A DNA stretch of 52,045 nt from a virus. The DNA lies in the IMG/VR virus record IMGVR_UViG_3300010157_000087, positions 1 through 52,045 of that record. One strand, given 5' to 3'. Below are positions 30,501 through 37,137 of the stretch, piece after piece. The notes under the pieces were generated by a model. It was not told the DNA's origin. It was given only the letters and a program-made list of their open reading frames with translations, and did not search any database. A program made the position numbers and the translations under genes. Every line of letters starts with the position of its first letter. Position 1 is the stretch's first letter.

Positions 30501-33500
30501 CATCACTGGTGCCAAGACTGCATTCTTTGATTTCTTTGATCCACTGCAGGGCAAGATCCTGGGTGCCGCCCGACAAAACATTGACTACATCGGTGCCGTG
30601 GATCCGGCAGCCTACAATGTAGGTGCAAAAAACAACAATGGTAGAATCTGGGCAGCCACTCAAGAAGGCAAAATCTGGTGGGACACTAACTCAGTGAGAT
30701 TCATTGATCCCAACCAGGACGACATTGTGTATGCGGCTCGCAGATGGGGACAAATATTTCCAGGCAGCACAGTTGATGTATACCAATGGGTTGACAGTTC
30801 TGTACCGCCTGCCAACTACACTGGACCGGGCACTCCTAGAACTTTGACCAACTACAGCGTGACCACTGGACTAACTCCAACTGGAGTTTTTGGAACCACA
30901 TACTATTTTTGGGTCAAGAATATAGTTACAATCAATACCACTGCTGGCAAAACTCTCAGTGCCACTGGTATTGCTAGATATATTGCTGAGCCCCGCAGTA
31001 GTGGAATTCCCTATGTGGCATTTGTCAGTGCCAGTGCCACAGCAATTTACAATGCCACAAACTTGATCAGTGCCCAAGACACAGTGCTCAGCATTGAATT
31101 TGATAGACAACTCACAGACGACAATGTTCATGTGCAGTATGACCTGTTGCCACAAGATCGTGCTCATGCCTTCTTGCCTGCCAATCTCTATCAGAAATTT
31201 CAAGACAGTTTCTGCGGCGCAGATTCTCAAGGCAATCTTGTGCCAGACCCCACACTGAGTCCTGCCTTGCAGTATGGTGTGCAATTCCGTCCAAGACAAA
31301 GCATGTTTGCCAACAGATTCCTGGCCTTGCAAAACTATCTGCAACACGTGAATGCTGTACTATTGCAGTATCCCATATCAGAGATACGCAACTTTGCCTT
31401 ATTGAACAGTAGTGATCCTGAACCAGCCGCTGGTTCAGGTGCCTGGAACAAGCGTGTGGCCAATATTGAACAATTGAGTTATCAAGATCTTGTTCAGGTG
31501 CCAGTGGGTTATCAATATCTAGTGGCCAGTGACAGCACCCAAAATGGCTTGTGGACCATTTACACTGTGACCACAACCAAGACTTTTGGTACCTTGTTTT
31601 TGAACCGTGTGCAAAATTATGACACTAGAAATTACTGGCAATATGTCACCTGGTATCGACCAGGGTACAACACCAGTATCAAAATCGTTGCTCAAGTGGC
31701 TAACTATGCTGATCTTGCTACATTGAGTGTGTACCAAGCACCTGTGGGCAGTAGTGTGCAGGTAACTGCCAACAGCCAGGGCAAGTTTGAAATCTATCTC
31801 AGGACAGATATTGGATGGGATCGCGTGGCACTGCAGGATGGTACCATACAGTTCAGGGCTGAGTTATGGGATTATGCTCTGGGACGTTTTGGCTTTGACA
31901 TTGAAGTGTTTGATGCACAACACTTTGACCAGGAGCCTTTGACCGAAACACGCAAGATCATACAGGCCATCAATGAACAACTGTTGATCGACGAATTGTT
32001 AATTGAACGCAATCGTGCCTTGATCTTGATGTTCAATTTTGTGCTCAGCGAATTTGAAGCGCCTGGTTGGTTGAATATGACCAGCCTGATTGACGTTGAT
32101 CACAAGATTAGACAACTGTTGCCATACCAAACCTATCAACAGGACAATCAAGACTTTGTGTTGAATTATATCCAAGAAGTCAAGCCCTACCATGTGAGCA
32201 TACGTGCGTTCAACTTGATTTACAATGGCTTTGATACCTATCAAGGCAGCATGGCCGACTTTGATCTGCCGGCATTTTACAACAATGCACAAGTACCCAA
32301 TCAGTACATGAGTCCTATATTGACTCCTTACAACCTGAGTACAGCACAAGGTACTGGTCATGCCAGCACCTACAGTGATGTGGCATCAGATAGCACACTA
32401 TGGCAAACACAACCTTACAGTTTTTGGTTTGAGAACTATGCTCTCAGTATACAAGATGCGATCATTGTGGACGGCGGCTTGGGCTATACTGTGGCACCGC
32501 AACTTACGGTCACAGGTGTTTGTGTCACTCCAGCCACCATGACAGCCACGGTCAACAGTGCAGGGCATATCAGTCAAGTGATCATTACAGATCCTGGATT
32601 GGGTTACACTACCACTGCCACTGTCACAATCACAGGCGGCAACGGTACAGGCGGACAGATTGTGGCAGTGATGGGCAACAAACTAGTACGCAGTATTAAC
32701 ACTACCATCAAGTACGATCGCTATCAGTATGCAACCACTATTGTGCCTTGGCAACCCAATGTCACCTACACAACCGGCACACAGGTACGACATGTAAATC
32801 GTGTGTGGTCGGCCAATACCACAGTGACATCAGCCACATTTGATCCTGCCAACTGGACCACAGTGGCTGCCAGTTCACTAAGTGGAGTTGATCGTACCAT
32901 GGGATTTTATGTACCTGGCCCTAACGAACCAGGCCTAAACTTGCCATTGTTGATTGACGGAGTTGATTATCCTGGCGTACAAGTTGCCGCACCTACATTT
33001 GCACAAAACACAGGATTTGATGTGGGCAACTTTGACGTCAATCCGTTTGATAATATTTCCTATGGGCCCAACGGTGAACCCACATATGATCTGGGTATCC
33101 TGGATGCCACCTATGAAAGTTCGTTCCTGGATCCTTATCTAGGAACCCGGGCTACTGACATCAATGTTGTGGGCGGCGAGTTTGTGGGACCTTATGAAAG
33201 TCATGCACCTGAAGAACTGGTGCCAGGGTCTATATTTGACACACTCGACCTGCGTGTGTATTCACGTGCAATAACCTACTACACTGGCAATGGTACAACA
33301 ACTGGACCATATACAGTACCTGCCGGTGCTACTGGCGTACAAGTTGCTGTGAATAATGTTGTGGTTGCTCCTAGCACTTACATATTTGCTGGATCGTCAG
33401 TTACTTTTAATACTGCTCCAGCCAACGGTACTGTGATTGTTATTCTTGAAATTGAACCCAATCCGGGCATAGAGTTGCGTATTTTCCAAGACATGCGTGG

Positions 33501-34125
33501 AGTACAAGCCACCTACAGAATGACCACGGCTACCACCACCGCACTGACTCAAGACCTTGCAATTGACGACGATGTTGCGTATATAGATAATGCTGGCGCC
33601 CTTGCTGAGCCTGACTTGGCCAACAACATGTGGGGGGTGTTGACTGTAAACGGCGAACGCATCATGTATCGCGAACGAAATTTAGTCACCAATACTGTGA
33701 GCAGTCTGTTGAGAGGTACTGCTGGTACTGCCGCAACAGCACATGCCACTGGTGCCACAGTTTACAATTTGAACCGTGTGAATCTAGCACCTATTGTATA
33801 TCAAGATCACTATGTAGGATCCAATACCTTGGCTGATGGTACCACTACCACATTCACAGCCAATGTTGATCTCAGTTCTCAGGGACTGACATTTGCTCAA
33901 GACTGCGTTTTGGTCTATGTTGGTGGACTACTGCAAACCAGCGGATACTCAGTAACTGATGACAATCCTGTGACTGTGGAATTTGACACAGCACCGACTC
34001 AGGGTTATCAAGTGTCAATACAAGTTCGTCAAGGTCTGGGCTGGTATGGAACTGGAGTTTATCAAACCACTGGTACACCTTTGCAAGATAGTACCACGGT
34101 GGCAGCACAGTTTTTTAGAGGCTAA
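21595..34125 (+). CDS. Giant 4176-residue virion protein in the gp7 position
   Basis: A single open frame of 12.5 kb starts at TAATG after gp6, the place held by gp7 in T4. The N-terminus (VDFLPDIFQTTPNKQFLNATLDQLV) looks like a baseplate-anchoring segment. Visible parts: three carbohydrate-binding-like W...Y..G..V modules (about residues 1779-1826, 2693-2737, 3716-3759); a seven-bladed FG-GAP type propeller (about 2191-2950) with insertions; and C-terminal fibre-type domains including a SHAPEELVPG segment near 3865 and two G-D/N-G-T-T-T beta domains at the end. A peripheral wedge and host-contact role is likely, by inference. T4 gp7 is about 1032 residues, so a one-to-one assignment is not proven. 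No frameshift or stop was seen. Confidence 0.9.
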   Translation: MAIRTVDFLPDIFQTTPNKQFLNATLDQLVQEPAFKKTQGYVGRRVGPGVNPNDYYVLEPTATRANYQLEPGVISLKPDTNTIKDAVTYPGITDALAVQGANTTKSDRLYTSEYYTWDPFVSFDKFVNYSQYYWLPGGPNAVDVYSTGVPLTENFTVTRTSTVYQFSTLLGNNPVITLVRGGNYTFDVNQTGDSFWIQSEPGVNGRLPYAPNISSRGVLGVTNNGEDLGTVSFDVPLKTAQQFYYDLNSIGTVDLLTNLQFDQINNVYLSDFLAEYGGIDGITNLNNRTVVFTNQIADPQDGGWLITSQFDPLERNNSNNGLPGSFDSLNFDLTVPITDLDTRYSVWLITYQYDNNGQPILQLTVQRPCPNLNKFTVLFGTQWASTQWYRDAEGYFAEIPLLTAAKDVLWYQDGTNPDIFGQIQLIDQANATAINVVTDILGKKNYTSPNGVVFTNNLKVQFLAPVVPASYQKQDYYVAGVGAAIQLLPVTNYVTPETYTKSASIPFDSTAFDKTNFDADLNQPLIPDYLTIALDSPDLNAWTRSNRWFHIDVVTASATYNNTTPVLDNAFRARRPILEFRGGTRLYQMGTQGKQPVNIIDFATTDAFSDINGTVGYGVDGYNFINGTRVIFAVDTDPNVRDKIYVVNFVTLVEGGTPVIDLVPAADTDVLFDQTVVSLSGNTLQGISFYYDGTQWIRAQEKTGVNQAPLFDVYDSNGYSLSNPVAYPSSTFAGSKLFSYALGPGFDDTVLGFPLRYLSINNIGDIVFDNNLYADTFLYVKDNVSYTENISIGFVRQYADRTVYQREIGWQTAAVKSNIYQQFSFVYAVDTPLLLDVAALPVDTVPSVKVYIDSTFQDPGTYTYVTTNNTTTITFPSTTVIVPGQVIEVLVLSDQASAVGFYQVPINLENNPLNQNASNLTLGTIRSHYDSIGQNLLGLTGKINGANNSRDLGNIIPFGLNILQQSAPMTLAGYFLRSADYNIFASLEYNSREYEKYKAQLLNAAVTGDYVNMTVPDILTTIITDLIMGRTSSNPFYWSDMLPGSNTYTQSTTVVTAISTQRFDTTQVYNYTSANYLGLLAYLNGRLLTRDIEYTVSTDAPILTILIPLAVGDQVVIQEYAETYGTFIPNTPTKLGLYPAFVPEIYLDTTYVEPRLVIRGHDGSITVAFGDFRDQLLLEFETRIYNNLKLDGNPVPLVATEVGPGQFRTTDYTLEEITNIESQSFLTWVGWNKLDYKSQDYMATNAFTWNYSTAGNKLSNNIPLAVGAWRGIYNYFYDTINPNTRPWEMLGFSVMPVWWEAEYGPAPYTSGNLVLWDDLAAGLVRDPVAPYILPQFARPQLSQVIPANSEGILLPPIEVMVGNFNSNNWQRNWTVGDDAPVENAWKTSSAYPFAIMRMLALTRPAEFFSLFADRDLYRHDAELGQYLYNGRYRLDANGVEVYGNGVSKASYIDWIVDYNRVSGINSTNTLTADLKNLDVRLCYRMAAFSAKNLLQIYTEKSSPNSLNSSLLLPDESYNLLFYKNVPFDQLTYSSVIVQSTANGWAVYGYSATQPYFNILISQVNGVLGTISAGGFDVRVPLTYTNKVVQVPYGYTFTNRTLVADFLLSYGALLQQQGMLFTQLENSYAIDWNQMVSEFLYWSGQGWADGSIINLNPGATQVIVERPGAIVDSIALQTTENIVLTADRTPFNTRNLVVERLDNTFTLKSLNAETINYFHLKFTSYENMVVLDNQSIFADLIYSPATGARQNRVRLIGSTTQDWNGQLNAPGFILNQNNIQEWDPLRKYARGEIVLYKNFYYSAVDIVQPAPEFNFNNWTRSDYTKIQQGLLPNLSNKSDQLANSYNVYQANFELNQDLFAYNLIGFKPRDYMVALNLDSTSQVNLYRQFIGTKGTVRAAEIFTFADFGRGISEYNIYENWALQRGTYGANANKSFYEVRLNEALLTSNPSLIQVIIPGESSLAEQTVYVNDLWAESYKITTPDILTTTLVKKTDTALPSAGYVNVDDVDITVFNIDNTASLAAQLNNVNVGTIVWVAKINDYDWGIYRTAQIPAQVIQINSNLNGTAVVTFNQAHGLVTDNILLIKYFGSGADGVYKVLNVPTINQVTVAFQFLQQDQIVAIGTGTAFTLQSQRVSQGSDIITLPYANNLIPGDRAWINDNGAGLWEVVQKQEVFHTSGQLIPTSPVANSKFGTSVAQARDNVFAFVGSPGYNSNIGALYTYVRTSTNPFAQNSILQSNAVGTRGLGTSVSIGNQTWGAVGAPASLGADSSTNSGYVTVVYRFPNSASFGISNLLTVPTAGSINSASEFGTSIAISADENWMYIGAPGINRVFAYGLVPVQSQLTSYVTDGVTYSYNYSNSIVIDSGAYQQLFVVLNNQLLIYSTDYTVTATSIVLNSTPVKDLKLTIGRRAAQTFTGNGITQIFSLNEYLYSATNIYSCNVTVNGIVQRPTIDYTFNNSTRDITFTAAPTGTIGVTTQSYYTYVNSLAPGGLAADARFGQSVSCGTDGQQVMVGCANNTYNSVTSAGSVYIYDRSVQEFIVTSATQTVYQVDATLVAPTSVTLNNQFLTNTAGNPVGQYTVTGSNQITLTTPASVGDILTVEVNTFSLIQQVGSVAPFQGANYGQAVDLCRYNCSLYVGAPQDGSVLPGAGSVERQVNQSRVYGVTTATVNAVLTPGDTIRINSQEVVLTAPASWNSNLTYTVDTIVTDSSNLYVSIRPVPTGVTLSDTTYWQPSSWSAKLAQNINNSTVPNVFAYAGAVSGTTTFGLLTVSVKNSDAATVGNKLTVLPGLIGSIFSSLGFETFVYTQTITSPYPVPYSGFGSAVKIDTSALTLTVGAPRGNLYRSNTFDSGNTYFDSKTTIFNGPLIQSGAVYTYDYFASANSSATNPGKFAFGQQVYDQSIQQLYQYGASVDYTNGILLAGSPAGASSTGQVSVFNNPDLSPAWRVTHVQQPVVDVALINGVFTYDRITGAKTAFFDFFDPLQGKILGAARQNIDYIGAVDPAAYNVGAKNNNGRIWAATQEGKIWWDTNSVRFIDPNQDDIVYAARRWGQIFPGSTVDVYQWVDSSVPPANYTGPGTPRTLTNYSVTTGLTPTGVFGTTYYFWVKNIVTINTTAGKTLSATGIARYIAEPRSSGIPYVAFVSASATAIYNATNLISAQDTVLSIEFDRQLTDDNVHVQYDLLPQDRAHAFLPANLYQKFQDSFCGADSQGNLVPDPTLSPALQYGVQFRPRQSMFANRFLALQNYLQHVNAVLLQYPISEIRNFALLNSSDPEPAAGSGAWNKRVANIEQLSYQDLVQVPVGYQYLVASDSTQNGLWTIYTVTTTKTFGTLFLNRVQNYDTRNYWQYVTWYRPGYNTSIKIVAQVANYADLATLSVYQAPVGSSVQVTANSQGKFEIYLRTDIGWDRVALQDGTIQFRAELWDYALGRFGFDIEVFDAQHFDQEPLTETRKIIQAINEQLLIDELLIERNRALILMFNFVLSEFEAPGWLNMTSLIDVDHKIRQLLPYQTYQQDNQDFVLNYIQEVKPYHVSIRAFNLIYNGFDTYQGSMADFDLPAFYNNAQVPNQYMSPILTPYNLSTAQGTGHASTYSDVASDSTLWQTQPYSFWFENYALSIQDAIIVDGGLGYTVAPQLTVTGVCVTPATMTATVNSAGHISQVIITDPGLGYTTTATVTITGGNGTGGQIVAVMGNKLVRSINTTIKYDRYQYATTIVPWQPNVTYTTGTQVRHVNRVWSANTTVTSATFDPANWTTVAASSLSGVDRTMGFYVPGPNEPGLNLPLLIDGVDYPGVQVAAPTFAQNTGFDVGNFDVNPFDNISYGPNGEPTYDLGILDATYESSFLDPYLGTRATDINVVGGEFVGPYESHAPEELVPGSIFDTLDLRVYSRAITYYTGNGTTTGPYTVPAGATGVQVAVNNVVVAPSTYIFAGSSVTFNTAPANGTVIVILEIEPNPGIELRIFQDMRGVQATYRMTTATTTALTQDLAIDDDVAYIDNAGALAEPDLANNMWGVLTVNGERIMYRERNLVTNTVSSLLRGTAGTAATAHATGATVYNLNRVNLAPIVYQDHYVGSNTLADGTTTTFTANVDLSSQGLTFAQDCVLVYVGGLLQTSGYSVTDDNPVTVEFDTAPTQGYQVSIQVRQGLGWYGTGVYQTTGTPLQDSTTVAAQFFRG
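28165..30440 (+). repeat. Seven FG-GAP type propeller repeats inside the giant protein
   Basis: Seven units begin with F/L/Y-G-x-x-V/I at residues 2191, 2245, 2308, 2498, 2623, 2821 and 2894: FGTSVAQ, LGTSVSI, FGTSIAI, FGQSVSC, YGQAVDL, FGSAVKI and FGQQVYD. Most are followed by a GAP-like turn (VGSPG, VGAPA, IGAPG, VGAPQ, VGAPR, AGSPA) and a G-x-V-x-x-Y/F strand. Blades 3-4 and 5-6 are separated by inserted domains. Seven blades is the number needed to close an integrin-type propeller. Confidence 0.75.
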
Positions 34126-34134
34126 AGCACAAGG

Positions 34135-34140
34135 TAAATA
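34135..34140 (+). promoter_or_regulatory. TAAATA-core late promoter-like motif before the small 48-residue gene
   Basis: AAGGTAAATAAGTCATATG places TAAATA six bases before ATG 34147. The AAGG just upstream might instead act with the start as a ribosome site, but its spacing of 12 nt is long. Confidence 0.42.
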
Positions 34141-34146
34141 AGTCAT

Positions 34147-34293
34147 ATGCAAAATAGTCAACCTGTTACACAACAAGCAAATCCTGCCACACAGCCCAAG
34201 CGACCCAATGAAACTGGATCAGTTTCGGTTGAGGGTTTTGTAAAGATTTTTGATCCCGAAACCCAGGAAACTTTTGTGGAGACACGAGCATGA
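34147..34293 (+). CDS. Small 48-residue protein with an EGFVKIFDPE module
   Basis: This short frame starts 21 nt after the giant gene and ends in an ATGA overlap with the next gene. The N-terminal half is Gln/Pro/Thr-rich and polar. The C-terminal half reads VEGFVKIFDPETQETFVETRA. The ten residues EGFVKIFDPE recur exactly at the start of the next protein (IEGFVKIFDPESGEIFVD), so this is either a duplicated small structural peptide or a remnant of an older copy. A TAAATA motif directly upstream and the ATGA coupling favour a translated gene. Function unknown. Confidence 0.6.
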   Translation: MQNSQPVTQQANPATQPKRPNETGSVSVEGFVKIFDPETQETFVETRA

Positions 34294-34907
34294 TCTCTTC
34301 GGGCCTGGTAAAAATTGAAGGCTTTGTCAAAATATTTGATCCTGAATCAGGCGAAATTTTTGTGGACAAAAAGAACGCTATTCACTATGAAAACATGAGT
34401 ATCAGTCTTGCTGAAACTCTCAGCAATAGAACCAGTGCGCAGGGCGGCGGTTGGATTTACGAAATGGCATTTGGCAACGGTGGATCTAGTGTTGATCCCA
34501 CTGGTATTATCACATATTTGCCCCCAAATACCACAGGGCAAAATGCCGATCTCTATAATGAAACTTATGCTAAAGTTGTGGATGATAATTCGGTGGCTGA
34601 CTCTGATCCTGCCAACAACTACATGGAAGTGCTACACACGTCAGGCAAGCCTTATACTGATATCCTGGTCAGTTGCTTGCTGGACTACGGCGAGCCTCCA
34701 GGACAACAGGCCTTTGATAATTCAACCAATTTCAATGGCGAATATGTGTTTGATGAACTGGGGTTGAAAGCATTTACTACCAGTGCAAGCAATCTACGCC
34801 TGCTGACCCATGTGATTTTTCACCCGGTGCAAAAGAGTCTAAATCGTCAGATACAAATTGACTATACTGTGCGTATACAGACCCTGACCAACTTGACCAC
34901 AGCATAA
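34290..34907 (+). CDS. Virion structural protein with FVKIFDPE N-terminal module
   Basis: The protein has 205 residues. The N-terminus (GFVKIFDPESGEIFVDKKNAIHYENMS) is followed by a helix (LAETLSNR), GGWIYEMAFGNGG, and a C-terminal sheet (FDELGLKA, LLTHVIFHPVQKS, IDYTVRIQTLT). I take it for a small distal baseplate or collar component because of its position between the giant protein and fibre genes, but I cannot name a T4 counterpart. Its stop codon TAA is part of the TAAATA motif serving the next gene. Confidence 0.75.
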   Translation: MISSGLVKIEGFVKIFDPESGEIFVDKKNAIHYENMSISLAETLSNRTSAQGGGWIYEMAFGNGGSSVDPTGIITYLPPNTTGQNADLYNETYAKVVDDNSVADSDPANNYMEVLHTSGKPYTDILVSCLLDYGEPPGQQAFDNSTNFNGEYVFDELGLKAFTTSASNLRLLTHVIFHPVQKSLNRQIQIDYTVRIQTLTNLTTA

Positions 34908-34910
34908 ATA
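34905..34910 (+). promoter_or_regulatory. TAAATA-core late promoter-like motif before the fibre gene
   Basis: AGCATAAATACAAAT overlaps the stop codon of the preceding gene and lies 24 nt before ATG 34935. A GGAG ribosome site sits between them, giving the most conventional promoter-to-start layout of the set. Confidence 0.52.
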
Positions 34911-34934
34911 CAAATAGAACATTCGGAGTAACAC

Positions 34935-36074
34935 ATGTCATATACAATTACACTAACTGATGGCGCAATCTATGCTGTAGTAGCAGATGGTACCGTTAAC
35001 ACTAGTTCCAGCATGACCCTGGTGGGCAAAAACTGGGCAGGTTATGGACAATTTCTAGGCGATAACTTTATTCGACTCTTGGAGAACGGCGCCAATACCA
35101 CTGCACCAGGCGCACCGTTGACTGGTCAACTTTGGTGGAACAAGACTGCAGGTACCATGCAGGTGTACAATGGCACAGGATTCAAAACTCTTGGTGGTGC
35201 TACTTCTGCCTCTTCTGCTCCGAGCAACAATGTCACAGGTGATTTATGGTATGATACTGTAAATCAACAGTTGAATGTTTGGACAGGTGCTGCCTGGATC
35301 GTGGTAGGACCTGCATTCACTCCAGGTACAGGCACAACAGGTGCCATCGTGGCCACAATTGTGGACAACACAGCAACATCACACAGTGTGATTGAATTAT
35401 TCTCTAACAATACCATTGTGGGCATTGTGAGCAAGGATCAAACTTTTACTCCTGGCACTGCGGTCACCGGCGGATGGGGTGTACAAGCAGTGAATCCAGG
35501 TATCACCATGGCCACCGGCGTTGCTAACAATGCTGTATGGGGTAATGTAGTTACATCGGGCTCGTTCACTGTCAATACTGGTGGTGCCGCAACTGCTATT
35601 ATTAATGGTGCAGGCAACGCAATTGGTAACATTGGCTCAGCGGGCAGTTACTTTAACCGAATCTTTGCTCAAGCAACCACAGCACTTTATGCTGACGTTG
35701 CCGAACGCTTTGCCGCAGATGATGTGTATACACCGGGCACAGTGGTTGAACTGGGCGGCTCAGCAGAAATTACCAAGGTCAAGTCAGACGCCAGCAGTGC
35801 GGTTTTTGGTGTGATTTCTACCAGACCTGCATTTACCATGAACGGTGGTGCTGGCGAAGACGATACTCACCCTCCGGTGGCCATGACAGGTCGTGTGCCT
35901 GTTCGGGTTACAGGCGTGGTACGCAAGGGCGACAGATTGATTTCAGCAGGCGACGGCATTGCCAGAGCGGCTGGCCCCCAAGAAGCCACTGCATTTAATG
36001 TGATTGGTCGTGCCTTGGTAAATAAAACAGACGCAGGACTTGGCATAGTGGAAGCCATTGTCACAATCAAATAA
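34935..36074 (+). CDS. Tail fibre-like protein with C-terminal intramolecular chaperone (peptidase G2-like)
   Basis: The protein has 379 residues and a GGAG ribosome site. Residues 1-120 contain two copies of a G-Q/D-L-W-W/Y unit (APLTGQLWWNKTAGTMQVYNG; VTGDLWYDTVNQQLNVWTG) that is common in phage fibre and collar proteins. A Gly/Thr-rich middle follows. From about residue 252 the sequence ALYADVAERFAADDVYTPGTVV, GVISTRPAFTMN and GRVPVRVTGVVRKGDRL matches the intramolecular chaperone domain that trimerises fibres and then cleaves itself off. The candidate cleavage site would be just before this domain. It is probably a host-contact or adaptor fibre. Confidence 0.85.
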   Translation: MSYTITLTDGAIYAVVADGTVNTSSSMTLVGKNWAGYGQFLGDNFIRLLENGANTTAPGAPLTGQLWWNKTAGTMQVYNGTGFKTLGGATSASSAPSNNVTGDLWYDTVNQQLNVWTGAAWIVVGPAFTPGTGTTGAIVATIVDNTATSHSVIELFSNNTIVGIVSKDQTFTPGTAVTGGWGVQAVNPGITMATGVANNAVWGNVVTSGSFTVNTGGAATAIINGAGNAIGNIGSAGSYFNRIFAQATTALYADVAERFAADDVYTPGTVVELGGSAEITKVKSDASSAVFGVISTRPAFTMNGGAGEDDTHPPVAMTGRVPVRVTGVVRKGDRLISAGDGIARAAGPQEATAFNVIGRALVNKTDAGLGIVEAIVTIK

Positions 36075-36086
36075 CAGGAAACCGCA

Positions 36087-37076
36087 ATGACTTATTCTTC
36101 AGGATCACAGATATTAGCCTCAGACTACAACACATTTACTACCACAGCAGGTGGATTGAATGATATATGGGCCACAGGATCAGGCGACAAAGGTTGGGGA
36201 CAAACTGCTTTTGTAGCACAAACAACAGGCAATACTGTGGCAGCCACACAATGGGCCACCTTGGTCAACAACTTGGCCACATCTGGCACACAAACTAACA
36301 CAACCATTACATCAAGAACTGCTCCTGTAACAGGAAACGTTGTTGCTATTTTGGCCAACGTGAGTACTGATATTACCAGCGTAACAACCAATCGTGGAAA
36401 TGCCGCGGCCTCGGGCACAATCAGTAGTACCTGGACTGGTAACATTGCTAAAACTGCCGCCACAGGTTCAGGTGGCGCAGCCTGGACCATTGTTTGGACA
36501 CAGACCATAACATTCCCAAGTGCCGCTCAAGCAAGATATTTCTGGAATGCAGGCGGCCTAGTTCGATTGGACATGAGCAAAACATCAACCGGTACAGACA
36601 TCGACGCAGACTGGAATACCTTCGTAGGTACTGTAGGCACATTGTACATGAGTGGGCGTGTTAATTCTGCGGCTCAAACTATTGCAGGTGTAAGTTACAC
36701 AGGCTTTACTAGAGTGGGCGGATCAGGAACACCATCTCCAAACTTGACCACAACAGGTTGGTACTCACTAACTCCTGGTGCGGCTGCTACCACATTGTGG
36801 CAGTTGAATAGTACAGTAAGCCCATATACAGGCGACTTTATTCGAGTTACTGGTGCAGTCAATGCCGGGTCAACTGTGTTGACTTTAGTCACAACCTGGA
36901 ACCAAACCACCAATTCTGGTGCAGGCGAAACAGCCAACATTTCGGGTGGTACAGATACCGCCAGCCCATATACCGCTTTTGGAACGGCACCCGCTGTGCT
37001 TTGTAGATTTGTTCCACCAAGTGCCACACTAACCAACTCCTGGGGCACACCTGCTGTGGCCAGTTCCATAGCATAA
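36087..37076 (+). CDS. Probable tail fibre or distal tail protein
   Basis: The protein has 329 residues and an ACAGGA ribosome site; it is the last gene before the terminator. It is Thr/Ser/Gly/Ala-rich. The N-terminus (SGSQILASDYNTF) and DIWATGSGDKGWGQ resemble marine phage fibre proteins. The body alternates short beta strands with small residues (NAGGLVRLDMSKTSTGTDID, LYMSGRVNSAAQTIAGVSY). No receptor-binding or enzymatic motif is recognised. A fibre role is inferred from composition and position after the chaperone-type fibre gene. Confidence 0.72.
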   Translation: MTYSSGSQILASDYNTFTTTAGGLNDIWATGSGDKGWGQTAFVAQTTGNTVAATQWATLVNNLATSGTQTNTTITSRTAPVTGNVVAILANVSTDITSVTTNRGNAAASGTISSTWTGNIAKTAATGSGGAAWTIVWTQTITFPSAAQARYFWNAGGLVRLDMSKTSTGTDIDADWNTFVGTVGTLYMSGRVNSAAQTIAGVSYTGFTRVGGSGTPSPNLTTTGWYSLTPGAAATTLWQLNSTVSPYTGDFIRVTGAVNAGSTVLTLVTTWNQTTNSGAGETANISGGTDTASPYTAFGTAPAVLCRFVPPSATLTNSWGTPAVASSIA

Positions 37077-37090
37077 TTGGCAAACTCAAT

Positions 37091-37126
37091 CAGGGCAAAA
37101 GGTAGACTTTTGCCCTGTTTTCTTTT
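37091..37126 (+). terminator. Intrinsic terminator after the tail module
   Basis: A perfect 11-bp inverted repeat, CAGGGCAAAAG and CTTTTGCCCTG, with a five-base loop, is followed by TTTTCTTTT. It lies 14 nt after the last fibre gene stop and marks the end of the structural transcript. Confidence 0.92.
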
Positions 37127-37131
37127 ATAAT
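37103..37131 (+). promoter_or_regulatory. Possible sigma70-like promoter overlapping the terminator
   Basis: TAGACT (37103-37108) and TATAAT (37126-37131) are 17 bases apart. Initiation would fall at or next to ATG 37138, so a transcript would be leaderless. The -10 is perfect but the -35 matches only four of six, and it overlaps the terminator stem. Confidence 0.25.
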
Positions 37132-37137
37132 CGCACA

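Noticed and set aside
30871-31576. Minus-strand frames of 158 and 154 codons inside the giant gene
   Set aside because: They are antisense to the continuous giant frame, Cys/His-rich by chance, and lack ribosome sites or family features.
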